From contig NZ_MBFM01000003.1 in the NCBI RefSeq assembly GCF_001696715.1, forward strand, positions 248,298-309,540: DNA of 61,243 nt. The letters are read 5' to 3'. The stretch's first letter is position 1; each line of letters starts with the position of its first letter. Below, piece by piece: positions 11,796-19,870 of the stretch. The notes beneath the pieces are model-generated. The model was not told the origin of the DNA. It searched no databases and worked only from the letters and a program-made list of their open reading frames with translations. Origin of the DNA: Thauera phenolivorans (GTDB lineage Bacteria > Pseudomonadota > Gammaproteobacteria > Burkholderiales > Rhodocyclaceae). A program made the position numbers and the translations under genes.

Positions 11796-11924
11796 ATAAT
11801 ACGTTAATAACCTGAGGGGTCCTCCTCGGCCCGTTCCAGCTATTGTCGTATTCCCCGGTTGCCGCCGTCGAGCGCCCTCGCCAGGTGCGCTTTCAGCCGC
11901 GACCGGGCCTCTGCCGGAGGTCAG

Positions 11925-12260
11925 ATGAAGCTCACCGATCCTGCACAACTTGCCGCCAAGATGGTTGAGGTCGATGCCGACCTCGACCTGGCGGGGATGC
12001 CCTCCTATTCGCACATGTGGGCGACGAACGCCCGGCTGCGCGCCGAGCTCGCGCGCGCCGAGTCGCACCTGCAGATGATGACCCTGGCCCTGTCGAAGGC
12101 GAAAAGCCACCTCCTGCACGTCGAACTCGTCGCGCGCTCGGCGGCGAGTGTCGAGCAGGTCGGTCGTCAGCTCGCCCGACTCCGGCAGGATCGCGACCTG
12201 CTCGAGGCCGAGTGGCGCGCCCGCTTCGACGCCGGCGCTGCGGACGGCCCGGACGCCTGA
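11925..12260 (+). CDS. Small hypothetical coiled-coil protein
   Basis: 111 residues from ATG 11925, with GGAGG 4 nt upstream of the start. Residues ~35-100 are strongly helical and heptad-like (ARLRAELARAESHLQMMTLALSK, then QVGRQLARLRQDRDLLEAEWR, quoted in part), so a coiled coil is likely. No signal peptide or known domain. It is convergent with the phasin gene 19 nt further on. Function unknown. Confidence 0.7.
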   Translation: MKLTDPAQLAAKMVEVDADLDLAGMPSYSHMWATNARLRAELARAESHLQMMTLALSKAKSHLLHVELVARSAASVEQVGRQLARLRQDRDLLEAEWRARFDAGAADGPDA

Positions 12261-12279
12261 TCGGGCGTGCCGTCGCGGC

Positions 12280-12861
12280 TCAGTTCGGTTCGTCGGCAGC
12301 GGCGGCCGACTTCGATGCGGCGCCGCGGCGCGCCGGCTGCGTCTGCGCTCCCGTGCCAGTGTCGACGATCGCGCCCGAGACGCCTTCGGCAGCTTCGCCG
12401 ACCTGGCGGCCCATGCGCTCGTAGAGGTCGTTGGTGAGCTCGATCGCCGACTGCATTGCCGCGAACATCGATTCCGAACCCGCGGGCGCAGTCTTGCCGG
12501 CATCGCTCAGAAGTCGCTCGAGGGCGTGGTTCACCTCGGTCAGCCAGCGCTTGCCGATGCCGAGGTACTCACGCTGACCTTCGGCGAGGATCTCGCCGAC
12601 CTGGCGCGCGTAGTCGAGTGTGCGATCCAGTTCCGGCTTCACCGCTTCCGGTAGCACGGCGCTTGCGTCGCGCTCGCGCCTCGTGCCAAGCGCTTCTGCG
12701 GCGCGGGCAAGGCTCTTTCCGGTGAAGTCGCGGGCGAAGTCGAGGTTGAGGGCGAGGAGTCGTTCGCTGCGGACGATCGTTTCGGTGCCGAAGGCGTGGA
12801 AGGCTTGGATGCTGGCCTCGTGGGCGGCCGCCAGGTCACGATGGGAAGCTTCGGATTTCAT
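12280..12861 (-). CDS. Phasin family protein
   Basis: 193 residues from ATG 12861, chosen for the GGAG 9 nt upstream; longer in-frame starts lack one. The protein is almost entirely helical with the phasin pattern: FHAFGTETIVRSERLLALNLDFARD near the N-terminus and a long amphipathic middle. It ends in an Ala/Lys-rich tail (RRGAASKSAAAADEPN). Phasins coat polyhydroxyalkanoate granules and influence their size and number. PHA storage fits a Thauera/Azoarcus-like cell. No phaC or phaR gene is nearby. Confidence 0.85.
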   Translation of the reverse strand: MKSEASHRDLAAAHEASIQAFHAFGTETIVRSERLLALNLDFARDFTGKSLARAAEALGTRRERDASAVLPEAVKPELDRTLDYARQVGEILAEGQREYLGIGKRWLTEVNHALERLLSDAGKTAPAGSESMFAAMQSAIELTNDLYERMGRQVGEAAEGVSGAIVDTGTGAQTQPARRGAASKSAAAADEPN

Positions 12862-13051
12862 TGCCGGTGTCTCCATTGCGTGGATCGAGGGATGTCCGTC
12901 CGCTCGCGGCGGGCGGGAACATATTGCGGTGGTGCAATATGGAGCCAAGCGTGAGCGGCGACTGTCTCAAGGGAATGAAGCCTGTGTTGCAGTTTTTGTG
13001 ACAGCCGGCCGCCCGGACGGGGCTGGATCCGTTGAACGAGAGAGGCCGGCA

Positions 13052-14206
13052 ATGCGCATCCGCTCCAAGCTGCCCGAGGTGGGCACGACCATCTTCACCG
13101 TGATGAGCGCGCTCGCCACCGAGCACGGCGCGATCAACCTGTCGCAGGGCTTTCCCGACTATCCCTGCGACCCGGCGCTGCTCGATGCGCTCGCCGAGGC
13201 GGCACGCGCCGGCCACAACCAGTATGCGCCGATGGCCGGGCTGCCTGCGCTGCGCCAAGCGATCGCCGCCAAGCATGGCTTGCAGCACGGCATCACGCTC
13301 GACTCCGAGACGGAAATCACGGTGACCGCGGGTGCCACCCAGGCGCTCTATACCGCGATCGCCACCGTGCTCCACCCGGGCGATGAGGCGATCGTGCTCG
13401 ATCCCTCCTACGACAGCTATGCGCCGGCGATCCTCGCCCAGGGCGCGCGGCCGGTGCATGTCGCGCTCGCGGCCCCCGACTTCGCGGTGGATTGGGCGGC
13501 AGTGGAGGCGGCGGTGAGCCCGCGCACCCGCCTCGTGATCATCAACAACCCGAACAACCCGGCGACCTCGGTGATGACGGCGCCCGACCTCGATGCGCTC
13601 GCGGCGATCGCCGAACGGCATGACCTCCTCGTGCTCGCCGACGAGGTGTATGAGCATCTGGTGTTCGATGGCCTGCGGCACCACAGCGTGCTCGCCCACG
13701 AGCGCTTGCGCGCGCGCAGCTTCGCGGTTTACTCCTTTGGCAAGACCTTCCACGCCACCGGCTGGAAGATCGGCTATTGCGTGGCGCCGCCGGCGCCCAC
13801 CGCGGAGTTCCGCAAGCTGCACCAGTTCCTGGTGTTCTCGGTGAATACGCCGGGCCAGCACGCGCTCGCCGCCCATCTGGGCGAACCGGCGCGCTGGCAG
13901 GGGCTGGCGAACGACTTCCAGCGCCGGCGCGACCTGCTCGCGCCCGGTCTCGCTGCCGCTGGCTTCCATCTTCTGCCCAGCCGTGGAACGTATTTCCAGC
14001 TCGCCGACTATTCCGCGATCCGGCCCGACCTCGACGATCTCGCCTTCGCCCGCTGGCTCACGCTCGAGCATGGCGTGGCGAGCATCCCGGTGTCGGCCTT
14101 CTACCGCAATCCGCCGCCGGGGCAGCGCGTCGTGCGCTTCTGCTTCGCGAAGCAGGACGCCACGCTGCGGCAGGCCATCGACCGGCTGGAGGGAGTGCGG
14201 CGCTGA
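13052..14206 (+). CDS. PLP-dependent methionine-type aminotransferase (YbdL-like)
   Basis: 384 residues, fold-type I aminotransferase. The PLP lysine is K231 in YSFGKTFHATGWKIGY, a motif characteristic of YbdL-type methionine aminotransferases; NNPNNP at 165-170, D197-E198 in LADEVYEH and NLSQGFPDYPC at the N-terminus agree. It transfers the amino group of methionine (or aromatic amino acids) to keto acids and may act in methionine salvage, for which mtaD at 34.4-35.7 kb is a further step. Start ATG 13052 follows AGAGGCCGGCA; the family length of about 385 supports it. It is divergent from the phasin gene. Confidence 0.9.
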   Translation: MRIRSKLPEVGTTIFTVMSALATEHGAINLSQGFPDYPCDPALLDALAEAARAGHNQYAPMAGLPALRQAIAAKHGLQHGITLDSETEITVTAGATQALYTAIATVLHPGDEAIVLDPSYDSYAPAILAQGARPVHVALAAPDFAVDWAAVEAAVSPRTRLVIINNPNNPATSVMTAPDLDALAAIAERHDLLVLADEVYEHLVFDGLRHHSVLAHERLRARSFAVYSFGKTFHATGWKIGYCVAPPAPTAEFRKLHQFLVFSVNTPGQHALAAHLGEPARWQGLANDFQRRRDLLAPGLAAAGFHLLPSRGTYFQLADYSAIRPDLDDLAFARWLTLEHGVASIPVSAFYRNPPPGQRVVRFCFAKQDATLRQAIDRLEGVRR

Positions 14207-14224
14207 GTCGGCCGACGACGACGA

Positions 14225-14746
14225 TCAGCCGGGGCGGCGGCGGAGCTTTTCGGCAGTGTTTTCGAGCGCGGTCCAGGAGCCGCCGAGCGAGAGGTACACG
14301 TCGAGCCATTCGGGCCGCTCGCCGTCGCCGGTCCAGGTCAGATTGCGGTTGGACGGGTGCATGTAGCGGATGCGGGGCGGAGCGGAAACAGGAGGCTCGG
14401 AGGCGGGGTGCTCGGAGACGGGAGGCTCGGGAGCGGGAGGCTCGGGAGCGGGAGGCTCGGGAGCGGGCAGAGGCTCGGCCGGCGCTTCCTGGGTAGCCGC
14501 CTTGCGCCTGCGAGCGGGTGCGGGCGGCGCGTCGCGTCGCGCCTCCGTCAACCCTTCACCTTCCTCCGGCGCGGGGGCTCTGGTTTCGCCTGCGTGCTCC
14601 TGTGGCACAGCGGTTTGCGCGTCAGGCAAAGTCTCGCCAGCGGTCGATCGGGATTCGGCAATTTCAGCGCGTTCGATCGCGGTGCGGATGTCGGCGAGCA
14701 GGCGCTCGAGCTCGAGCGTGGAGTAATCACGCAGGGGACGTTGCAT
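14225..14746 (-). CDS. H-NS histone-family DNA-binding protein with long Pro/Glu/Ala linker
   Basis: 173 residues from ATG 14746. Residues 1-32 form a short N-terminal helix (MQRPLRDYSTLELERLLADI), possibly for oligomerisation. Residues ~33-124 are a low-complexity linker with PAPEP repeats, and residues 126-165 match the H-NS C-terminal DNA-binding region: YMHPSNRNLTWTGDGERPEW. The usual TWTGRGRxPxW core has DGE here in place of RGR, so basic contacts expected for AT-hook-like minor-groove binding are reduced. H-NS proteins silence AT-rich DNA. No strong ribosome-binding site is seen. It is convergent with the aminotransferase gene. Its upstream region was later hit by the insertion sequence at 14911. 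Confidence 0.7.
   Translation of the reverse strand: MQRPLRDYSTLELERLLADIRTAIERAEIAESRSTAGETLPDAQTAVPQEHAGETRAPAPEEGEGLTEARRDAPPAPARRRKAATQEAPAEPLPAPEPPAPEPPAPEPPVSEHPASEPPVSAPPRIRYMHPSNRNLTWTGDGERPEWLDVYLSLGGSWTALENTAEKLRRRPG
14421..14465. repeat. Three perfect 15-bp tandem repeats coding the Pro linker
   Basis: The unit GGAGGCTCGGGAGCG occurs three times without change at 14421-14435, 14436-14450 and 14451-14465, with degenerate copies on both sides. On the coding strand each copy adds five residues of the PAPEP linker of the H-NS-like protein, so copy number can change without a frameshift. Confidence 0.9.
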
Positions 14747-14900
14747 TGGGGAACCGGGCTGGATTTGATTCGGGAGGTGGCGCGAAAGTCTACCCCGCCG
14801 ACCGCCGGGCGCAAGACAAATCGTCCATTGACGCGCGCGTCTCGCACGGTCGGTTCGAATCCTCACCGGTGCGAGCGGCGGCAACGTCGGCGCGCGGCCT

Positions 14901-14910
14901 GCCGATATCC
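14901..14910. repeat. Left target-site duplication of the insertion sequence
   Basis: GCCGATATCC directly abuts the left end of the element; the identical 10 bp abut the right end at 16212-16221. Ten-base duplications are within the 8-10 bp range expected for ISAs1-family insertion. Confidence 0.92.
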
Positions 14911-14927
14911 CAGGGCCTCCGCACTCG
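14911..14927. repeat. Left terminal inverted repeat of the insertion sequence
   Basis: CAGGGCCTCCGCACTCG, identical in inverted form to 16195-16211. Beyond the 17 perfect positions, GCAT matches again after four mismatches. The transposase stop at 14929 is only 2 nt inside this repeat. Confidence 0.93.
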
Positions 14928-14928
14928 C

Positions 14929-16047
14929 CTAGCATATTGATCGAATCCCCAGCATGCGCTCCCGTACTCCGTCATCCCACGCCGCCCCCTTGCGCTTGAG
15001 CCGAAGGCTGCTCTTGCGCGTGTCGGTCTTGTCGGCGCGGATGATGTTGAGCGCGATTTTGCGCAGCATCGACAGGTTCTGCGGCGCATTGTCCTTGGCC
15101 ACCGTGCTGGCGTCCTCGCTGAAGCTGACGTCGAGGATCCAGTGAAGCCGGTTCTCCACGCCCCAATGCGCACGGACTGCGGTGGCCAGTTGCTCGGCGG
15201 TGAGGGCGCGCGAGCTGATGTAGTAGCGCCGCTCCAGATCGGATTCCTTGTCGCCGACCACCCGCATGGAGTCGATGCGCCCGATCGTGACACATTTGGG
15301 CCAGTCGGCCGGATCGACGATGCCCTTGGCCGAGAGCACCGAAGCGATCTGCCCAACGGTGCGTCCGTGGCCGCGTTCGACCAGCGCGCTGCGGTCGACC
15401 GACTCAACACCGTGCTGGTCGATGAAGGCGGTCTCGATCGCTTCGAGCAGCTTGGGCTGGTTGCCCTTGACCATCAGCAGGTAGTCGCCCTTCTTCGCAA
15501 CGATCTGTTTGGCAATGCTTTTCTGGCAGCCCATGGCGTCGATCGTGACCAGCAGGCCCTTGATCGAGAGCGCCTCGAGCAGCTCGGGAATCGCGGTGAT
15601 CTCGTTGCTCTTGGCGGCGACCTTCTCCTGGCCGAGCACCAGTCCGAGCTCGGTGGCGAAGGCGCTGACCATGTGGATCGCGCTCTCGCCGCCGGTGCCC
15701 GAGCCGCGCACGGTCTTGCCGTCGATTGCGATCGTGCCAGCCAGGCCCGCATCGTCGCTGAGCGCACCGACCACGCCGCCCACCCAGCGCCGGAACATGT
15801 TCTCGAACTGCTTCGGATCGAGCGCGCGCAGGATCCGCAGGAAGGTCTCCTCGGACGGGATGCCGTTCTTGAGCACGAGGAAGCGACGCAGCCACGCCTC
15901 CTTGGTGCGCGCCCAGAAGGTGATGTCCTCGACCGTGTCGCAATCCGAGAGCACGGCGGCGATCAGGATCACCAGGATCTCCCGGAAGTCGTGCAAGGTG
16001 CCGTTACTCGGCTTGCGCGGATCATCGATTTCGTCCAGATAGCTCAT
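14929..16047 (-). CDS. ISAs1-family transposase
   Basis: 372 residues from ATG 16047, preceded by AGGGG at about 8 nt; an in-frame upstream ATG at 16122 has no such site. The DDE catalytic triad is D109 (AIDGKTVRGSG), D170 (VTIDAMGCQ) and E298 (HWGVENRLHW), with the family marks LMVKGNQP and SEDAS. N-terminal region carries the DUF4338-like/H-repeat associated stretch (DPRKPSNGTLHDFREILVIL, in part). The frame is undamaged. It fills nearly the whole element and catalyses cut-and-paste-type transposition. Confidence 0.95.
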   Translation of the reverse strand: MSYLDEIDDPRKPSNGTLHDFREILVILIAAVLSDCDTVEDITFWARTKEAWLRRFLVLKNGIPSEETFLRILRALDPKQFENMFRRWVGGVVGALSDDAGLAGTIAIDGKTVRGSGTGGESAIHMVSAFATELGLVLGQEKVAAKSNEITAIPELLEALSIKGLLVTIDAMGCQKSIAKQIVAKKGDYLLMVKGNQPKLLEAIETAFIDQHGVESVDRSALVERGHGRTVGQIASVLSAKGIVDPADWPKCVTIGRIDSMRVVGDKESDLERRYYISSRALTAEQLATAVRAHWGVENRLHWILDVSFSEDASTVAKDNAPQNLSMLRKIALNIIRADKTDTRKSSLRLKRKGAAWDDGVRERMLGIRSIC

Positions 16048-16194
16048 CAGGGAACCCCTTTGCGTCGCACTCACGCTCTTTGCCCAAAAGACGAGAGTAG
16101 ACGTGATTTTCGAAGGGTCCACAAGATGAATGCATAAGATGTTGAATGTGAACGACTATTTCCAGGTGGCTATGCGATCAGGGAAAATGCATTC

Positions 16195-16211
16195 CGAGTG
16201 CGGAGGCCCTG
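16195..16211. repeat. Right terminal inverted repeat of the insertion sequence
   Basis: CGAGTGCGGAGGCCCTG, exact inverted match to 14911-14927, immediately followed by the second copy of the target duplication. Confidence 0.93.
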
Positions 16212-16221
16212 GCCGATATCC
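16212..16221. repeat. Right target-site duplication of the insertion sequence
   Basis: GCCGATATCC, identical to 14901-14910. Joining 14910 directly to 16222 restores the probable pre-insertion sequence between the H-NS-like gene and pepD. Confidence 0.92.
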
Positions 16222-16322
16222 CGTCCCGTCCTGCGTCGCCCGCGACGCTCGGCGTTCTCCGGCTAACGTCACTGACTGCGGCTGCCGTACCATTCGGCAT
16301 CTCGCCGCCTGCCCTCCGGACC

Positions 16323-17852
16323 ATGACGCAAATCCCCGCCGCCTTCGCCGCTCCCATCGCCCACGCTGCGCCGGATGTCGCGGCGGACGACGCCAACCCC
16401 TTCGCCGGGCTCGCGCCGGCCGCCGTGTGGCGCCATTTCGCCACCCTGTGCGCGGTCCCGCGTGCGTCAAAGGCCGAGGCGCCGCTACGCGAGCTGCTCC
16501 TCCGGCGGGCGCGTGAACGGGGGCTGGAGGCGACGGTCGACACGGCCGGCAACCTGCTGGTGCGCAAACCGGCGAGCCCGGGCAGGGAAAGGGCGCCGGG
16601 GGTGATCCTGCAGGCGCATCTCGACATGGTGTGCCAGAAGAACGCGGCCTCTGCTCACGATTTCGCGCACCATGCGATCCGGCTGCGACGTCGCGGCGAC
16701 TGGCTGGTGGCGGAGGACACCACGCTCGGCGCGGACAACGGCATCGGCGTCGCCCTCATCCTCGCCGCGCTCGAGGCCGAGCAGCTCGAGCACGGTCCGC
16801 TCGAAGCGCTCCTGACGGTCGACGAGGAGGCGGGCATGGGCGGCGCCCACGGCCTGCAGCCGGGCGTGCTGCAGGGAAGCTTGATGCTGAACCTGGACAC
16901 CGAGGCCTGGGGCGAGTTCTACATCGGCTGCGCCGGCGGGCTCGACGTCGAGGTTGGGCGCAAGGGCGCGTCGGAGGCTCCGCCGGCGGGCTGGGTGGCG
17001 GGGCGCATCGTGGTGGACGGTCTGCGCGGCGGACACTCGGGTGTCGATATCCACGAGGAGCGCGGCAACGCGATCAAGCTGCTGGTGCGGGTGCTGCGCG
17101 ATCTCGAGCGTCGTTTCGGGCTGCGCCTCGGTGCGCTCGAAGGCGGCTCGGCGCGCAACGCGCTGCCGCGCGAGGCGTGGGCGCGGGTGGCGCTCGCGCC
17201 AGGGCAGGCGGATGAGGCGGCAGCCGCACTCGCTGCCTGGCAGATCCTGCTGCGGCGCGAACTGCAGGGGGGGGACGAGGGGGTGCGCCTGCGCCTCGAG
17301 CCGGCCGAGCCGGGGGCGTTGCTGGCCGCCGCCGAGCAGACGACGTGGCTCGCCTCGCTGCACGCGGCGCCGCACGGTGTGCATCGCGTGAGCCTTGCCG
17401 TGCCGGGCGTGGTGGAGACCTCGAACAACCTCGGCATGGTGGCGATCGGGCCCGCGGGTGGGCGCTGCTGCTTCATGGTGCGCTCGCTGGTCGACAGCGG
17501 CGCGCGCGCCCTCGCCGAGGAGATCGCCAGCCTGTTTTCGCTGTCGGGTTCGCGGGTCGAATTCGCCGGCGCATACCCGGGCTGGACGCCGGATCCGACC
17601 TCGCCGCTGCTGGCGCTGTGTCGCGAAGTGCATGCGCGCGAGTTCGGCGGCGAGTCGAGGGTGCAGGTGATCCATGCCGGTCTCGAGTGCGGCGTCATCG
17701 CGGCGAAGTATCCCGCGCTCGACATCGTTTCCTTCGGCCCCACGATCCGTGGTGCCCATGCGCCGGGCGAGGCGGTGGAGATCGCCTCCGTCGCCCACTG
17801 CTGGCGCCTGCTGAAGGCGATCCTCGCTGCCGCGGCGCGGGAAGCGCGATGA
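16323..17852 (+). CDS. pepD: Aminoacyl-histidine dipeptidase (beta-Ala-His dipeptidase)
   Basis: 509 residues, M20 metallopeptidase of the PepD type. Zinc-binding landmarks: H99-x-D101 (LQAHLDMV), GADNGIG with D138, VDEEAGMGG with E168-E169, LNLDTE with D192, and GLECG near the C-terminus. It hydrolyses Xaa-His and other dipeptides in the cytoplasm. About 35 residues more at the N-terminus than usual (MTQIPAAFAAPIAHAAPD), Ala-rich and not a clear signal peptide, so a start further in is possible. Its stop overlaps the following DUF3820 gene (ATGA). The insertion sequence ends 112 nt upstream and may have altered its promoter. Confidence 0.9.
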   Translation: MTQIPAAFAAPIAHAAPDVAADDANPFAGLAPAAVWRHFATLCAVPRASKAEAPLRELLLRRARERGLEATVDTAGNLLVRKPASPGRERAPGVILQAHLDMVCQKNAASAHDFAHHAIRLRRRGDWLVAEDTTLGADNGIGVALILAALEAEQLEHGPLEALLTVDEEAGMGGAHGLQPGVLQGSLMLNLDTEAWGEFYIGCAGGLDVEVGRKGASEAPPAGWVAGRIVVDGLRGGHSGVDIHEERGNAIKLLVRVLRDLERRFGLRLGALEGGSARNALPREAWARVALAPGQADEAAAALAAWQILLRRELQGGDEGVRLRLEPAEPGALLAAAEQTTWLASLHAAPHGVHRVSLAVPGVVETSNNLGMVAIGPAGGRCCFMVRSLVDSGARALAEEIASLFSLSGSRVEFAGAYPGWTPDPTSPLLALCREVHAREFGGESRVQVIHAGLECGVIAAKYPALDIVSFGPTIRGAHAPGEAVEIASVAHCWRLLKAILAAAAREAR

Positions 17853-18061
17853 CGCCGGAGGCGCTGCAAGCGCTGCTCGACACCCCGATGCCCTTTGGCC
17901 GTTACAAGGGGAGGGTGATCGCGGACCTGCCGGGCAACTATCTCAATTGGTTCGCACGCGAGGGTTTTCCGCCCGGGAAGCTCGGCCGCCTGCTCGCGCT
18001 GATGCAGGAGATCGACCACAACGGCCTGTCCGGCCTGCTCGAGCCCCTGCGTCGGCGCTGA
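17849..18061 (+). CDS. DUF3820 family protein
   Basis: 70 residues. The pattern MPFGRYKGRVIADLPGNYLNWF is the hallmark of DUF3820, a small domain also seen at the C-terminus of some nucleases and often called a quorum-sensing-regulator-like fold in older annotation. Function unknown. The ATG overlaps the pepD stop by 4 nt, so it is translated from the same mRNA. Confidence 0.9.
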   Translation: MTPEALQALLDTPMPFGRYKGRVIADLPGNYLNWFAREGFPPGKLGRLLALMQEIDHNGLSGLLEPLRRR

Positions 18062-18144
18062 GCGGGGGAGGTTTTGCCTGGCGGGCGGGGAGGGGTATAG
18101 TCCGCCCTCTGCCGGCCCTCCCGGCAATTGACGCCAGCTCCTCC

Positions 18145-19245
18145 ATGCCCCTGCCGATCATCGATCCCGCAAATTATTCCGCCCAGCTCGACGAGAAACT
18201 GGCCCGCTTCCGCGCCGACTTCGCCGGCCTCGAGGTGCCCGAGCCCGAGGTGTTCGCCTCGGCGCCGCTGCACTATCGGCTGCGCGCCGAATTCCGCATC
18301 TGGCACCAGGACGGCCGGCTCGATTACGCGATGTTCGACAGCGCGGACCCTAAGACGCCGGTGGCGGTGAGCGATTTTCCGGCCGCGGCCGAGCCGATCT
18401 GCCGGGTGATGAGGCCGCTGCGCGAGCGCCTGCAGGCGAGCGACGCGCTCAGGCGGCGGCTGTTCCAGGTGGAATTCCTGTCCACCCTGAGCGGCGAGCT
18501 GATGGTGAGCCTGATCTACCACCGTCCGCTCGACGCGCAGTGGGAAGCGGCAGCGCGCGAACTCGCGGCCGAATTCGGGCTGCAGCTGATCGGCCGCAGC
18601 CGCAAGCAGAAGATCGTGCTCGAGCGCGACTGGCTGCTCGAGGAGTTCGAGCTCGACCGCCGCGTGCTGCGCTATCGGCAGATCGAGGGCAGCTTCACCC
18701 AGCCCAACGGGGGGGTGAACCGCCAGATGCTCGGCTGGGCGCGCCGCCAGGCGGTGGGGATCGGCGGCGACCTGCTCGAGCTCTACTGCGGAAATGGCAA
18801 CTTCACGATCGCGCTCGCGCCGCTGTTCGGCCGGGTGCTGGCGACCGAGGTCAGCAAGTCGTCGGTGGGGGCCGCGCACTACAACCTCGAGGCCAACGGG
18901 GTGGACAACGTGACGATGGTGCGGATGTCTAGCGACGAGATCAGTGACGCGATCGCCGGCGGCCGCGTCTACCGGCGCATGAAGGACGTCGACCTGGCGA
19001 GCTATCGCTTCTCGACCCTGTTCGTGGATCCGCCGCGCAGCGGCCTCGACGAGGCCACCCTCGCGCTCGCGCGCGGCTTCGACCACATCCTCTACATCTC
19101 GTGCAACCCGCAGACCCTGCGCGACAACGTCGCCGCGCTCGGCGACAGCCACGCGGTGGCGGCTGCGGCGGTGTTCGACCAGTTTCCCTACACTCACCAC
19201 CTCGAGTGCGGGCTGCTTCTCAGGCGGCGGGAAGCTGCCGCCTGA
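18145..19245 (+). CDS. trmA: tRNA (uracil-54 C5)-methyltransferase
   Basis: 366 residues, the same length as E. coli TrmA. S-adenosylmethionine-binding motif LLELYCGNGNFTIAL, DPPRSGLD, and the nucleophile C320 in YISCNPQTL with general base E354 in HHLECG, spaced by 34 residues as in E. coli (C324/E358). It forms ribothymidine at position 54 of the T-loop of tRNAs. Start ATG 18145 gives MPLPIIDPANYSAQLDEK, the expected beginning. The family's FRxRxE region is at YRLRAEFRIWHQDG. Confidence 0.96.
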   Translation: MPLPIIDPANYSAQLDEKLARFRADFAGLEVPEPEVFASAPLHYRLRAEFRIWHQDGRLDYAMFDSADPKTPVAVSDFPAAAEPICRVMRPLRERLQASDALRRRLFQVEFLSTLSGELMVSLIYHRPLDAQWEAAARELAAEFGLQLIGRSRKQKIVLERDWLLEEFELDRRVLRYRQIEGSFTQPNGGVNRQMLGWARRQAVGIGGDLLELYCGNGNFTIALAPLFGRVLATEVSKSSVGAAHYNLEANGVDNVTMVRMSSDEISDAIAGGRVYRRMKDVDLASYRFSTLFVDPPRSGLDEATLALARGFDHILYISCNPQTLRDNVAALGDSHAVAAAAVFDQFPYTHHLECGLLLRRREAAA

Positions 19246-19293
19246 GCACGCGCGGGCAGGTCAGGCCGGGGCCGCGCCGACGGGGCGCCGGCT

Positions 19294-19767
19294 TCAGGCG
19301 GTGGCCGGGCTGGTGAAGGTGTCGGGCATCTGAAGCGCGATGACCTCGCCCTGCGCAGTGGCGACGCCGTCGGCATAGACGGTGGCCTCGACCACGACCT
19401 TGCGGCCCTTGATCTCCTTGACCCGGCCGCGGATCTCGAGCTCGGGGCCGAGCGGAGTGGGCTTGAGGTAGCTCACGTGGAGCGAGCCCGTCACGAAGCG
19501 GAAGGCGGGCTCGCTATCCATCGGCCGGTTCTCGGCGCGATACATCGCCGCGGCGGCGGTACCGGTGCCGTGGCAGTCGATCAGCGAGGCGAGCAGGCCG
19601 CCGTAGACGAAGCCGGGGATCGCGGTGTGTTCCTCCTTGGGCTGAAAGCGGGTGACCGTCTCGTCGCCGTCCCAGTAGGTCTTGATCTGGTGGCCATGCG
19701 TGTTGTTGCGGCCGCAGCCGTAGCAATGGGCGAGGCTCTCAGGGTAATAGTCCTGGAAGGCTTTCAT
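19294..19767 (-). CDS. PaaI-like hotdog-fold thioesterase
   Basis: 157 residues with the single hotdog domain pattern: CYGCGRNNTHGHQIKTYW at the N-terminus, GFVYGGLLASLIDCHGTGTA (central helix with catalytic D) and LHVSYLKPTPLG. It likely hydrolyses an acyl-CoA; substrate unknown. The CxxCGxxNxxG start is typical of a subgroup annotated as PaaI family. GAGGAAACATC precedes the ATG at 19767. It is convergent with trmA and follows the HAD phosphatase gene on the same strand with a 103-nt gap. Confidence 0.88.
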   Translation of the reverse strand: MKAFQDYYPESLAHCYGCGRNNTHGHQIKTYWDGDETVTRFQPKEEHTAIPGFVYGGLLASLIDCHGTGTAAAAMYRAENRPMDSEPAFRFVTGSLHVSYLKPTPLGPELEIRGRVKEIKGRKVVVEATVYADGVATAQGEVIALQMPDTFTSPATA

Positions 19768-19870
19768 GATGTTTCCTCGAAGCGGTCAATGGTGGCTCCA
19801 TGCTAGTCCGAAGACCGCGCGGGCGCGATTGCCCACGCGGACAAGCGGCATGCAAATTCCGCCAGCGAGC

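Larger units (their letters stand above)
14911..16211 (-). mobile_element. Complete ISAs1-family insertion sequence, 1301 bp
   Basis: Bounded by perfect 17-bp terminal inverted repeats, CAGGGCCTCCGCACTCG at 14911-14927 and its complement at 16195-16211, flanked by identical 10-bp GCCGATATCC duplications. The single transposase frame is intact, so the copy looks recent and potentially active. Size fits the 1.2-1.5 kb family range. It sits between the H-NS-like gene and pepD, which are divergent, so it separates their promoter regions. Confidence 0.93.

Noticed and set aside
14851-14862. GGTTCGAATCC, a perfect T-arm-like sequence near the insertion sequence
   Set aside because: The flanking bases do not form a T-stem (GTCGG versus CCTCA), and no acceptor, D-arm or anticodon arm is found, so it is not a tRNA or a tRNA remnant.
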